From Acidimangrovimonas sediminis (GTDB lineage Bacteria > Pseudomonadota > Alphaproteobacteria > Rhodobacterales > Rhodobacteraceae), in assembly GCF_002871005.1 (NCBI RefSeq), contig NZ_PHSN01000004.1, positions 310,001-374,000 on the forward strand: 64,000 nt of DNA. The letters run 5' to 3'. Below the pieces are notes generated by a model. The model did no database searches. It was not told where the DNA came from and saw only the letters and a program-made list of their open reading frames with translations. The first letter of the stretch is position 1. Every line of letters starts with the position of its first letter. Below are positions 40,126 to 49,126 of this stretch, piece by piece. A program made the position numbers and the translations under genes.

Positions 40126-42594
40126 CTACTGCCCCTTCTCGGGCTTCAGATGCGTGATCCCCACCGCCCCCGCCTTCGCCAGCGCCGGATCGAGCGACAT
40201 CGGGATGTATTCGCCCCGGCGCCACAGCTCGCCCAGATCGTCGTAGTGCCGCGACAGCGGCTGGCCGCTTTCCCCGGTCGAGATGATGAAGACGGAGCTG
40301 TCGGGATCGGCGAAATCGTAGACCCCGCGGTAGCTTGGTCCATGCACGTCAAGGAACGGATCCGACCCCGAGGCCTTGGTCAGCCCGCGGTCCAGCGTGT
40401 TGTCGCCGCCGCTCACCGATTGGCGCAGGTTGACGAAATACCGGATGATCGGCGTCGTCCCGAGGACGGAATGATCCTGCACCGCCTGGTGCGCATCGCC
40501 CCAGCGCCAGCTTTCGATCTTGGGTCCGTAATGCTGCTTGAGCCACAGCAGCGCATCGTCGAGGGACATCCGCGCGATGTCGGTGCAGCTTTCCTTCTGC
40601 GCGCTCTGCACGATGTCGCACCATTTGGCCGCGCCGTCGGTGTTGCGGAACACCCGTTCCAGGAACACCGGGTTGGGGCGCGAGAAGTCCTGCGCCAGCG
40701 GCCCGAGCTCATCCGAGACCAGCCGCTTTTGCAGCATGTACATCCAGGCGGCATAGATCAGCGGCTCCGGCATGTGCTCGTTCATGTCGCCGTTCCAGTC
40801 GGCCAGCATCTTCAGCGCCTGCTGGCGCATCGCCTCGGGCGTGCCGTCGGGCGCGTCCTCGCCCTGGTACCACAGGTTGCGCGCGATCAGCGGCAGGAGC
40901 GATCGCGCGGTGAAGCTGACGGTATCCAGCTGCGCCTCGATGAAGCTTTCGCGGGTCTGGACGTCGCGGTCCTTCATCAGCTTCAGCCAGCGCTGGATCC
41001 GCTGCGTGTCGCCCCAATGGAAGGTGACGTTGAGCGGGAACGGACGGTCGACGATCTTGTTGTTGGTGTTGCCAAGGATGCCGGTCGAGGGGTTCACGAA
41101 GCTCGGGTTGTCGGAATAGGGGAAATGGCCGTCCCACTGGTCGCGCGGCAGCCAGCCCGGCGTCGGCATCCGGCCCTGGGTGTCGTTCTGCGGATCGCGC
41201 TTCGGGATCCAGCCGATCATCTGCATCGCGATCCCGTGCTTGTCGGCCAGCATCAGGTTCTGCGCCGGCGCCACGAACAGCTTGCCCGCCTCAATGCCCG
41301 CCTGCACCGAATGCGCCTCCATCAAGTCCAGCCCCGCGGTCATCGAGGTGTCCTTGTCGGTCAGCGCGGTCCAGGAAAGCGAGGTCACGTGCCCCGCCGG
41401 CGTGATCGACGCGAGGTCGAAATCGTTGCCCGGCAGCACCGGGCCGTTGTCGGTCCAGCGCAGGGTAAGGGTCACCGGCGACTGCCCCTTCACCCGCACG
41501 ATAGAGCGTTCGGTGCGGAAATCCTTCCAGCCCTGCGGCGTCAGGTATTGCTGCGAGTTCTCGGGGTTGATCTTCTCGATATGGATATCCTGATCGTCGA
41601 GATAGGTCGTGGTCAGGCCCCAGCCCAGATCCTTGGACCGCCCAAGAACGACCAGCGGCACGCCCGGGATGGTCGCGCCGATCACCCCGCCCTCCTTCAA
41701 CTGCAACCGCGCGAGGTACCATAGCGACGGCGCGGTGAAGTCGAGGTGCGGATCGTTCGCCAGCAGCGACCCGCCCGCGGCGGAACGGTTCGGCGCCGCG
41801 GCCCAGGCGTTCGATGCTCCGGCGAATTCCGGCGGCCCCACGGGCGACATCGCCCCGGTGCCGAACTTCACCGCGGCATAGCTCTTGCCCACGGTCGGGA
41901 ACAGGCTTGCGTAATCGGGCAGTGCCGCCACCGGCTTCATCGGATCGTCGGGCATCAGGTCCTTGACCTGCCCCGGCGACAGCACCAAGGAGGCCCGCGC
42001 GCGCAGAATCTCGCGCTGCATGGCGCCGGTCATCTTCAGCGCCATCAGCTTCATGATCGCCAGCGAATCCGCCGGCTGCCAGGTCGCGATCTTGTTGGAG
42101 AACAGGAAGAATTCCGGCGCCCCGCGCCCCAGCGCCTGCTGGTTGACGATGTCGATATAGGCGTTCACCCCCTTGGCATAGGCCTTGAGCGCCGCCTTGG
42201 TCTTGTCGCTCTGCGCGTCGAAGCTCTTGGCCGCCAGCCCGTAGAGATCGAGCCGCCGCATCAGACTGTCGGTCTTCAGGGTCTTCTGACCGAAGATCTC
42301 GGACAGGCGGCCCTGCACCGTGCGCCGCAGGAGTGTCATCTGCCACAGCCGGTCCTGCGCATGGACGAATCCCAGCGCGTAGAACACGTCGGCATCGTCC
42401 TTGCCGAAGATGTGCGGCACGTCGTTCGAGTTGCGCACGATCTCGACAGGCTGGTCGATGCCGGGAACGTCGTAAGAGGCGTTGTAGTCAGGCAGGGAGC
42501 GCGACAGGAACCAATAGCCGATTCCGACGGCGAGGAGCGCGAGAACCACCAACCCGGTGAAGATGCGCAGAGCCCAGCGAAAGGCTGTGATCAT
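40126..42594 (-). CDS. Penicillin acylase-family (Ntn) hydrolase, membrane-anchored
   Basis: Encodes 822 residues. An N-terminal hydrophobic segment (residues about 5-30) targets it to the periplasm. The alpha chain has SNDVPHIFGKDDADVFYALGFVHAQDRLWQM; the beta chain would begin at the catalytic Ser261 (GASNAWAAAPNRS) after autocleavage, followed by LLANDPHLDFTAPSLWY and the later NTNNKIVD asparagine motif. The family includes penicillin/cephalosporin acylases and quorum-signal (AHL) acylases, so the natural substrate may be an acyl-homoserine lactone or other amide. Divergent from the dehydrogenase gene at 42671. Confidence 0.9.
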   Translation of the reverse strand: MITAFRWALRIFTGLVVLALLAVGIGYWFLSRSLPDYNASYDVPGIDQPVEIVRNSNDVPHIFGKDDADVFYALGFVHAQDRLWQMTLLRRTVQGRLSEIFGQKTLKTDSLMRRLDLYGLAAKSFDAQSDKTKAALKAYAKGVNAYIDIVNQQALGRGAPEFFLFSNKIATWQPADSLAIMKLMALKMTGAMQREILRARASLVLSPGQVKDLMPDDPMKPVAALPDYASLFPTVGKSYAAVKFGTGAMSPVGPPEFAGASNAWAAAPNRSAAGGSLLANDPHLDFTAPSLWYLARLQLKEGGVIGATIPGVPLVVLGRSKDLGWGLTTTYLDDQDIHIEKINPENSQQYLTPQGWKDFRTERSIVRVKGQSPVTLTLRWTDNGPVLPGNDFDLASITPAGHVTSLSWTALTDKDTSMTAGLDLMEAHSVQAGIEAGKLFVAPAQNLMLADKHGIAMQMIGWIPKRDPQNDTQGRMPTPGWLPRDQWDGHFPYSDNPSFVNPSTGILGNTNNKIVDRPFPLNVTFHWGDTQRIQRWLKLMKDRDVQTRESFIEAQLDTVSFTARSLLPLIARNLWYQGEDAPDGTPEAMRQQALKMLADWNGDMNEHMPEPLIYAAWMYMLQKRLVSDELGPLAQDFSRPNPVFLERVFRNTDGAAKWCDIVQSAQKESCTDIARMSLDDALLWLKQHYGPKIESWRWGDAHQAVQDHSVLGTTPIIRYFVNLRQSVSGGDNTLDRGLTKASGSDPFLDVHGPSYRGVYDFADPDSSVFIISTGESGQPLSRHYDDLGELWRRGEYIPMSLDPALAKAGAVGITHLKPEKGQ

Positions 42595-42670
42595 GTAAGT
42601 CCTGTTCCTGACGGCGGGGAGAGGGTATCAGGGGTCCGAACCTAAACCATCGCAGCAGCAGGGGGAAGTC

Positions 42671-43543
42671 ATGGCGCATGTGGCATTTTTGGGTCTGGGT
42701 GTCATGGGATACCCGATGGCCGGACACCTCGGGACCGCCGGACACGAGGTCACGGTCTACAACCGCACCACCGCCAAGGCCGAGAAATGGGTGGCCCAAC
42801 ATGGCGGAAAACTGGGGAAAACCCCGGCTGAAGCGGCGGCGGGGGCCGATTTCGTGATGGCCTGCGTGGGCAACGACGATGATCTGCGCGACGTCTGCAC
42901 CGGCCCCGACGGCGCGTTTTCCGGCATGAAGGAAGGTGCGATCTTCGTGGATCACACCACCGTGTCGGCCAAGGTCACGCGGGAACTTGCCGAGACCGCG
43001 ACCAAGGCGGGCTTCGGCTATGTGGACGCGCCGGTTTCCGGCGGCCAGGCGGGGGCCGAAAACGGCGTGCTCTCGGTGATGTGCGGCGGCGACACGGCCA
43101 CCTACGCGCTGGCCGAGCCGGTGATCGACGCCTACGCCAAGGTCTGCCGCCGGATCGGCGACACCGGCGCCGGCCAGACCGCCAAGATGATGAACCAGAT
43201 CTGCATCGCGGGCCTCGTCCAGGCGCTTTCCGAGGCGCTGGCCTTCGGCGAGAAGGCCGGCCTCGACGGCCGCGCGGTGGTCGAGGTGATCAGCCAGGGC
43301 GCCGCCGGATCGTGGCAGATGATGAACCGCCACGAGACCATGCTCGACGACGAGTTCGACCACGGCTTCGCCATCGACTGGATGCGCAAGGACCTCGCCA
43401 TTTGCCTCGCCACTGCCGAGGAACTGGGCGCGCCACTGCCGGTGACGGCGCTGGTCGACCAGTTCTACAAGGACGTCCAGAGCATGGGCGGCGGCCGCTG
43501 GGACACCTCGGCGCTGATCAAGCGCCTAAAGGCCTTCGGATAG
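42671..43543 (+). CDS. NAD(P)-dependent beta-hydroxyacid dehydrogenase (HIBADH family)
   Basis: Encodes 290 residues. Rossmann fingerprint FLGLGVMGYPMAGHL, substrate motif DAPVSGGQAGAENGVLSVM, catalytic lysine in GAGQTAKMMNQI and a helical C-terminal domain, as in 3-hydroxyisobutyrate, tartronate semialdehyde and glyoxylate/succinic semialdehyde reductases. The substrate is not determined; no valine-degradation partner genes are next to it. Ribosome-binding AGGGGGAAG precedes the ATG. Confidence 0.9.
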   Translation: MAHVAFLGLGVMGYPMAGHLGTAGHEVTVYNRTTAKAEKWVAQHGGKLGKTPAEAAAGADFVMACVGNDDDLRDVCTGPDGAFSGMKEGAIFVDHTTVSAKVTRELAETATKAGFGYVDAPVSGGQAGAENGVLSVMCGGDTATYALAEPVIDAYAKVCRRIGDTGAGQTAKMMNQICIAGLVQALSEALAFGEKAGLDGRAVVEVISQGAAGSWQMMNRHETMLDDEFDHGFAIDWMRKDLAICLATAEELGAPLPVTALVDQFYKDVQSMGGGRWDTSALIKRLKAFG

Positions 43544-43641
43544 GGTCAGGCGTCGAAGCGCCGGCGGGGGAATTCCGTCGGCGGAAAAGCCCCGTCCCCG
43601 CCCGGCTTGCGCGACCTCCGGGCCGCGCGCCGGCGCATGGT

Positions 43642-44133
43642 TCAGTCCCGGTCCAGGCGCTTTTCCATCCGCACGGCGGGAAAGTCGATTCCCGGCCCCA
43701 GCGGAACCGAGATCCGGCCCAGGCTGCGAAATCCGAGCCGGGCATAGAACCCTTCGGCGTTCAGCGTGGCCATGCAGGCAAGGCGGGTCATCCCCGCCGC
43801 CCGCGCCGTTGCGAACCCATGTTCCAGAACCGCCCGACCGATCCCCGAACGCCCGCGCCCGGCGTCGGTGACCACGTGGCGAACATGCGCAAAGCCCGGA
43901 AACACGCCCCGGGTCCAGCCGCCCGCACCGACGATCATTCCTGCTTCCTCGGCGACGTAATAGGTGCCCGACCCGATCAGCCGGGGCTGCGCGCGCGACA
44001 GGATCGGCACAGCCATTACCACGAGCGACGGGGGATAGGCCATGGCAAGCTGGCGGCCGTAGCTGCGGGAGAGAAGCGCGTCGATCGCGGTGAGGTCGGC
44101 GCGCGAGGCGGTGCGGATCGCGGGCGTCATCAT
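43642..44133 (-). CDS. GNAT-family N-acetyltransferase
   Basis: Encodes 163 residues. The acetyl-CoA motif A is HVVTDAGRGRSGIGRAVLEH and motif B ACMATLNAEGFYARLGF, both standard GNAT features. The start is one of two adjacent ATG codons (44133 or 44130); the longer frame beyond lacks protein character. Substrate unknown. Confidence 0.86.
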   Translation of the reverse strand: MMTPAIRTASRADLTAIDALLSRSYGRQLAMAYPPSLVVMAVPILSRAQPRLIGSGTYYVAEEAGMIVGAGGWTRGVFPGFAHVRHVVTDAGRGRSGIGRAVLEHGFATARAAGMTRLACMATLNAEGFYARLGFRSLGRISVPLGPGIDFPAVRMEKRLDRD

Positions 44134-44771
44134 GACGCTTGAGCTAGCGCACCGCCCGGAAAGGGAAAGGCCGAGACGGCGCAACGGACCAGACCGCGCA
44201 TAGCGGCGGGACATCGGCCGCCACTGCGCCCTGGCGGCGATGTTGCGACCTCAGCGCCTCGGGTCGGGAGAAGGCCGGTCTCGCCGCAGCTGGCGACTCC
44301 GGCGTCGTGGTGCCGCGCCCTGCCCGCCCCCGGCGCCGCCGGCCGGGGACGGTGATCCGCGCGGCATGGATCGCACCGGCGCGTTGCGCGGCGCGCGACG
44401 TGGACGCCGAGACGGGCACGGAGATCGACGTTCTCGCCCCGACCAGAGCCCGTTTCCGCCAAGCGACATCCGCTCACCGCCCCACGGGCAAGGCAAGACG
44501 GGACGCCGGAGGGACCCAATGGATGTGCGACACGGCTCTGTGTGGCCCATGCCTGCGCTGCAGCCTCGATGCCGGAGATCGCCATGGTCGTGACTTGCAT
44601 CTTCGCAGCTTGCATCTTCGCGGGACCGTGACGCTCGGGAACCTGCCGTGACTGGGCCGTCTGCATGCGCGTTATGCGCTTCCTAAGGCCAGCCGAGTGC
44701 ACGATAGCGGTGCGGTCCCGGGGCATAGCCAGCATTATGACGCCCGACCGAAAGCACGCCTCCCACAACGC
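44134..44771. other. Gene-free region with 15-bp tandem repeat
   Basis: About 640 bases without a credible gene. Open frames here are compositionally random and lack ribosome-binding sites. The only structure seen is a tandem pair CTTGCATCTTCGC (44594-44606, 44609-44621; 15-base period). Possibly a decayed gene; nothing recognisable remains. Confidence 0.5.
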
Positions 44772-44795
44772 AAAAGGCCGCGCAATGGCGCGGCC
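44772..44795 (-). terminator. Terminator of rpmG
   Basis: Perfect 8-base stem GGCCGCGC/GCGCGGCC around a 4-base loop, followed on the minus strand by TTTTG; 58 bases after the rpmG stop. Confidence 0.8.
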
Positions 44796-44853
44796 CTCGG
44801 GCTGGAGGCGCGGGTCGCCGATCGTAACCGGCCCCGCGACTTCCGGGAAGATC

Positions 44854-45021
44854 TTACTTGATCTTGCCTTCCTTGTACTCGACGTGCTTGCGCGCCACCG
44901 GGTCGTACTTGTTGACCGACATCTTCTCGGTCATGGTGCGGGCATTCTTCTTGGTCACGTAGAAGTGCCCGGTGCCCGCCGTCGAGTTCAGACGGATCTT
45001 GATCGTCGTCGGCTTCGCCAT
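44854..45021 (-). CDS. rpmG: 50S ribosomal protein L33
   Basis: Encodes 55 residues, basic, with the L33 pattern [20 protein letters not shown] and [15 protein letters not shown]. It lacks the four zinc-ligand cysteines, so it is the zinc-free type. Start ATG 45021 follows AGGAGAAAG. It has its own promoter (TTGACT/TAAAAG at 45087-45114) and terminator, so it is a monocistronic unit. Confidence 0.96.
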   Translation of the reverse strand: MAKPTTIKIRLNSTAGTGHFYVTKKNARTMTEKMSVNKYDPVARKHVEYKEGKIK

Positions 45022-45086
45022 TTTCTTTCTCCTAGCGCGGGCGGGTGCCTTCCGTGGCGCGGGCCCGTGAATTCCTTGAAGCCCGC

Positions 45087-45114
45087 CTTTTAACCGGGAG
45101 CGGGCCAGAGTCAA
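45087..45114 (-). promoter_or_regulatory. rpmG promoter
   Basis: On the minus strand, -35 TTGACT (45109-45114), 16-base spacer and -10 TAAAAG (45087-45092), giving a leader of about 60 bases before rpmG. Matches a housekeeping sigma factor promoter. Confidence 0.6.
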
Positions 45115-45266
45115 CCACCAATGCGGCGTCATTCGCCAATTCCTGGAAGGATCGTCCGCCGCGGCGCAAGGGGGCTTCGGCAACGGCGTTTCGGCGACGA
45201 GGAGACGGCGAAAGCCGCCCGACGAGGGCGCCCACAACGCGGCGCGGCGGGGCCATGATCGAAAAC

Positions 45267-45669
45267 GCGCGGACGGCCTGTAAGCCGGATCCTGTCCGGG
45301 GGGTCCGAAGACCCCCGTGGACGGCCATTCCTCTGCGCCTGCCGTTACCGACAGGCTCTAGCTGCCAACCCGGGCCCCGGGCTGAGACGTCCCTGCGGAG
45401 ATTTCCCCTAGGTCGGGGATCTTGCCGCGTGGGGCCCCTATTCGGCATTGCTCCCGGTGGGGCTTGCCGTGCCGGTCCTGTTGCCAGGCCCGCGGTGGGC
45501 TCTTACCCCACCGTTTCACCCTTACCCGGACATGCCGGGCGGTCTGTTCTCTGTGGCGCTTTCCCTCGGGTTGCCCCGGCCGGGCGTTACCCGGCACCGT
45601 TGTCTCATGGAGTCCGGACTTTCCTCGACACCCGTGACGGGCACCGCGGCCGTCCGGCCATCCGCGCGC
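45267..45669 (-). ncRNA. rnpB: RNase P RNA (bacterial class A)
   Basis: About 403 nt. The catalytic RNA of RNase P matures tRNA 5' ends. P1 is formed by GCGCGGATGGCC at the 5' end and GGCCGTCCGCGC at the 3' end. Conserved core elements are visible on the minus strand: GAGGAAAGTCCGGACTCC followed by ACGGTGCCGGGTAACGCCCGG, GAGGGAAAGCGCCACAGAGA, and near the 3' end GGATCCGGCTTACAGGCC. A strong promoter ends a few bases upstream. Ends are estimated from the P1 pairing. Protein-like frames across it are artefacts. Confidence 0.95.
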
Positions 45670-45673
45670 TGCC

Positions 45674-45702
45674 CATCTAGGCGCGGCAGGGACCGCGGTC
45701 AA
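45674..45702 (-). promoter_or_regulatory. rnpB promoter
   Basis: TTGACC (45697-45702), 17-base spacer and TAGATG (45674-45679) on the minus strand, ending just before the predicted 5' end of RNase P RNA. Close to the sigma-70 consensus with ideal spacing. Confidence 0.75.
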
Positions 45703-45851
45703 GCGGGGTTTGGCGGCGGCACGCGCCGGTGGCGGCGGAGCTGCGGCTTGCGAGGGAATTTGCGTATTTGGGGAACAATGAAAGGGGGAGGCCGGGGCGC
45801 GGCCCGAGCGGGGCGCGCGACCCGGTTCCCGGGTGGTACGGGAGGGGTGGT

Positions 45852-46580
45852 TCAGGCGGTCACGCCCATGGCGGCGTGGATCTGCGCCACCTGGGCCTCG
45901 TCGAGCCCCAGGGCGTTGGCGAGGTTCGACAGGAAGTCACTTTCCGCCTGGCTGTCCACGCGGATCGCCATGAGGGCTGCGCCGTAGACCTGCGTCTTGA
46001 CCGTCGCATCGGCCTCGGAGGCCAGCCCCTGGATGTCGAGCGGCGCGGCGAGCTGCTCCTTGACGAAGGCCACCTCCTCGGGGCCCGCGTCCTTGAGATG
46101 CTCCATGATCTTCGCCTGCTCGTCGGCGTCGATCTCTCCGTCGCACTTGGCGGCCTGGATCATCGTCTTGATCATCAGCTTGGCGTGGTCCTCGGCCACC
46201 GGGGCGACCGGCGTGCCCTTGGCCAGCGAATCGAAGAGGCCGGCCATCGCGCCCGCCCCGGCGGTCGAGCCCGCCGTCAGCGCCGAGAACAGACCGCCCA
46301 TCCCCGCCTGCGCGGCGCCCGAAGCATTCGCGCCCGGGAAAGTGGAGGCAGCGCCCTGCATCTGCGCCATCATGTTCTGCATCGCGGCCGCGCCGCCGGG
46401 GAACATCTTCTCGGCCATCTGCTCGAACCCGCCGAAGCCGCCGGTGCCGCCCGCGTTTCCGGACATCCCGGCCATCATGTTCTGCAGGCCCGCCATGCCG
46501 CCCATCTGATTGTACTTCTCGACGCCCTTGGCGGCGGCAAACCCCACGGCCAGCGTGGCCAGTGTCTTGACGAAGCTCAT
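45852..46580 (-). CDS. DUF533/TerB-like protein with Met/Gly-rich N-terminal region
   Basis: Encodes 242 residues. An N-terminal hydrophobic segment (FVKTLATLAVGFAAAKG) is followed by about 100 residues rich in Gly, Met, Ala (GGMAGLQNMMAGMSGNAGG), then a helical DUF533/TerB-like domain (MIKTMIQAAKCDGEIDADEQ, acidic motif typical of TerB metal-binding helices). Function unknown; TerB-like proteins are linked with stress and tellurite resistance in other bacteria. Start ATG 46580 follows AGGAGGGATATC. It is the last gene of the gatC-gatA-amidase strand run. Confidence 0.85.
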   Translation of the reverse strand: MSFVKTLATLAVGFAAAKGVEKYNQMGGMAGLQNMMAGMSGNAGGTGGFGGFEQMAEKMFPGGAAAMQNMMAQMQGAASTFPGANASGAAQAGMGGLFSALTAGSTAGAGAMAGLFDSLAKGTPVAPVAEDHAKLMIKTMIQAAKCDGEIDADEQAKIMEHLKDAGPEEVAFVKEQLAAPLDIQGLASEADATVKTQVYGAALMAIRVDSQAESDFLSNLANALGLDEAQVAQIHAAMGVTA

Positions 46581-46632
46581 GATATCCCTCCTGTCGACCT
46601 CCGATCCACTGTCGGCGTCCTGCGCGACGGGA

Positions 46633-47331
46633 TCATGAAGAACCGTAACGCCGGGCGAGCCCTTCCGCCAAGCCCGCATCTTCCGCGCCGACCTCGCCCT
46701 GTCCCCAGGGGCGAAAGCGAAGGCGGAAGGAATGGAGGATCTTGGCGGGTGCCGCCTCCGGGTAGCCGAAGGCCCGGGCGTGCGACAGGAACGCCGCGGG
46801 ATCGCCTTGTTCCGCCCCCGTCCCGACCTCGGGCCAGACGGAGAGCCCCTGAAGTGCAAGCCGGCGCCAGTCGAACCGCGCGCCGGGGTCGACCTTGCGC
46901 CCCGGGGCCATGTCGGAATGCGCGATCACGCCCTCGGGCGGAATGTCCCAACGGGACATGATCGCGCGCAACAGACCTTCAAGCGCCGCCATCTGCGGCT
47001 CCGGATAGGGACGGTTGCCGGGGTTGGCAAGCTCGATACCGATGGAGCGGGAGTTGATGTCGCTCTGCCCGCGCCACTCTCCCGCCCCCGCGTGCCAGGC
47101 GCGGCGCGCCTCGTCGACCAGTTGCTCGGTCGTGCCGTCCTCGGCGATAAGCCAATGGGCCGAGACCGCGGCCTCGGGGTCGCAGAGGCGGGCGCGCGCC
47201 TCGGCGGCGCTGGGCATGTCGGTGAAGTGCAGGACCACCAGCGAGGGCAGAAGCCCATCCTTGCGCGGCCCGTGGTTGGGAGAGGGGTAGCCCCCTCCCC
47301 CCGAAGTGCCGGAGGCCCGGCTTACCACCAC
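46633..47331 (-). CDS. N-acetylmuramoyl-L-alanine amidase (Amidase_2/AmpD-like)
   Basis: Encodes 232 residues. Zinc ligands are in [28 protein letters not shown] and the catalytic glutamate in [10 protein letters not shown], as in AmpD/AmiD amidases that cleave the bond between muramic acid and peptide. No signal peptide, so probably cytosolic muropeptide recycling. The start is GTG 47331, overlapping the gatA stop by ten bases; no ATG lies before the conserved PSPNHGPR. Confidence 0.88.
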   Translation of the reverse strand: MVVSRASGTSGGGGYPSPNHGPRKDGLLPSLVVLHFTDMPSAAEARARLCDPEAAVSAHWLIAEDGTTEQLVDEARRAWHAGAGEWRGQSDINSRSIGIELANPGNRPYPEPQMAALEGLLRAIMSRWDIPPEGVIAHSDMAPGRKVDPGARFDWRRLALQGLSVWPEVGTGAEQGDPAAFLSHARAFGYPEAAPAKILHSFRLRFRPWGQGEVGAEDAGLAEGLARRYGSS

Positions 47332-48812
47332 TTCGCGGGCTTTTCCGCGAAGCCGGCGGCGCTTTCCAGCACCTGGCCGAAGTTCATCAGCTCACCCTCT
47401 TCCCAGGGCTTGCCGATCAGCTGCAGCCCCAGCGGCAGGCCCTGACGGTCAATGCCCGTCGGCACCGAGATCCCCGGCAGACCGGCCAGGTTCACCGTCA
47501 CGGTGAACACGTCGTTAAGGTACATCTGAACCGGATCCGCATCCTTCATCTCGCCCAGGCCGAAGGCAGCCGACGGGGTGGCGGGCGTCAGGATCGCGTC
47601 GACGCCACCGGCGAAGACCTCGTCGAAGTCGCGCTTGATCAGCGCGCGGACCTTGCGGGCGCGGTTGTAATAGGCGTCGTAGAAGCCCGCCGACAGCACA
47701 TAGGTGCCGATCATCACGCGGCGCTGGACCTCGGGGCCGAAGCCCTCGGCCCGGGTCTTCTCGTACATGTCAACGATGCCGTCGCCCTGCGCGAGCTTCG
47801 CGCGATGGCCGTAGCGCACCCCGTCGTAGCGCGCGAGGTTCGAAGACGCCTCGGCCGGCGCGATCACGTAATACGCGGGCAGCGCGTATTTCGTATGGGG
47901 CAGCGAGATGTCGACGATCCTGGCGCCCGCGTCCTTCAGCATCTCGGCGCCCTGCGACCACAGCGCCTCGATCTCCTCAGGCATGCCCTCCATGCGGTAT
48001 TCGCGCGGAATGCCGATGGTCTTGCCACGGATGTCGCCGGTCAGCATGGCCTCGAAATCCGGCACAGGAATGGGGGCCGAGGTCGAATCCTTCGCGTCCT
48101 CGCCCGACATCGCGCCCAACATGATCGCCGCGTCACGCACCGTCTTGGTCATCGGCCCGGCCTGGTCGAGGGACGAGGCGAAGGCCACGATCCCCCAGCG
48201 CGAGCAGCGCCCATAGGTGGGCTTCAGCCCCACGATGCCGGTGAAGGCTGCGGGCTGGCGGATCGAGCCGCCGGTGTCGGTGCCGGTCGCGGCAAGACAC
48301 AGGTCCGCCGATACGGCGCTCGCCGAACCGCCGGAAGAACCACCGGGGGTCAGCGGCGTCTCGTCATTGCCGCGCCGCCACGGGTTCACCGCGTTGCCGT
48401 AGGTCGAGGTCTCGTTCGACGAGCCCATGGCGAATTCGTCCATGTTGAGCTTGCCCAGCATGACGGCGCCGGCATCGAAAAGCTTCGACGTGACGGTCGA
48501 TTCGTACTCTGGACGGAACCCTTTGAGGATCGCGCTTGCGGCCTGGCTGGGCACGCCCTTGGTGCAGAAGAGATCCTTGATCCCCAGCGGGATGCCGCAC
48601 ATCGCCGGCGCCTCGCCCGAGGCGATCCGCGCATCCGCCGCCCGCGCCTGCTCCAGCGCGATGTCGGGGGTCTTGTGGACGAAGGCGTTCAACGCGCCCG
48701 CCGCATCCATCGCGGTCATGCACGACATGGTCAGGTCAACCGCGGTCACCTCGCCCTTGCGCAGCGCGTCGCGCGCGCCGGCGATGGTCATCTTGTTCAA
48801 TGCGTCGCTCAT
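47322..48812 (-). CDS. gatA: Asp/Glu-tRNA amidotransferase subunit A
   Basis: Encodes 496 residues of the amidase signature family. GatA releases ammonia from glutamine for transamidation of Glu-tRNA(Gln) and/or Asp-tRNA(Asn). The Ser-cisSer-Lys triad is in [29 protein letters not shown] and [12 protein letters not shown]. It overlaps gatC by four bases. gatB is not in the window, as expected where gatB is separate. Confidence 0.96.
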   Translation of the reverse strand: MSDALNKMTIAGARDALRKGEVTAVDLTMSCMTAMDAAGALNAFVHKTPDIALEQARAADARIASGEAPAMCGIPLGIKDLFCTKGVPSQAASAILKGFRPEYESTVTSKLFDAGAVMLGKLNMDEFAMGSSNETSTYGNAVNPWRRGNDETPLTPGGSSGGSASAVSADLCLAATGTDTGGSIRQPAAFTGIVGLKPTYGRCSRWGIVAFASSLDQAGPMTKTVRDAAIMLGAMSGEDAKDSTSAPIPVPDFEAMLTGDIRGKTIGIPREYRMEGMPEEIEALWSQGAEMLKDAGARIVDISLPHTKYALPAYYVIAPAEASSNLARYDGVRYGHRAKLAQGDGIVDMYEKTRAEGFGPEVQRRVMIGTYVLSAGFYDAYYNRARKVRALIKRDFDEVFAGGVDAILTPATPSAAFGLGEMKDADPVQMYLNDVFTVTVNLAGLPGISVPTGIDRQGLPLGLQLIGKPWEEGELMNFGQVLESAAGFAEKPAKWW

Positions 48813-49096
48813 TCGACCACCTTTGGCACGGCAAAGAAGCCCTCGCGGGCATCGGGAGCGTTCTTGAGGATCTTGTCCTGCATGTTGCCGTCGGTCACGA
48901 CATCCTCGCGCCGCTTCAGGCGCATGGGCGTGACGCCGGTCATCGGCTCGACGCCATCGACGTCGACCTCGTTCAGCTGTTCCATGAAGGTCAGGATGCC
49001 GGACAATTCGCCCGCCAGCGCCGGCAGGTCCTCTTCCTGCACCCGGATGCGGGCCAGGTGGGCCACCCGCCGCGCGGTGTCGATGTCGATGGACAT
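48809..49096 (-). CDS. gatC: Asp/Glu-tRNA amidotransferase subunit C
   Basis: Encodes 95 residues. GatC holds GatA and GatB together. The N-terminal helix [21 protein letters not shown] and [18 protein letters not shown] are typical, ending [17 protein letters not shown]. Start ATG 49096; it heads the gatC-gatA unit. Confidence 0.95.
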   Translation of the reverse strand: MSIDIDTARRVAHLARIRVQEEDLPALAGELSGILTFMEQLNEVDVDGVEPMTGVTPMRLKRREDVVTDGNMQDKILKNAPDAREGFFAVPKVVE

Positions 49097-49126
49097 GGGA
49101 AGCTCCCCTTTAGCGTTCGGCCCCGT

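Noticed and set aside
44130-44768. Frames of 90-210 codons in the gap after the acetyltransferase gene
   Set aside because: No ribosome-binding sites, no domains and random composition.
45045-45702. Several protein frames across the RNase P RNA
   Set aside because: The conserved RNA structure and promoter explain the sequence.
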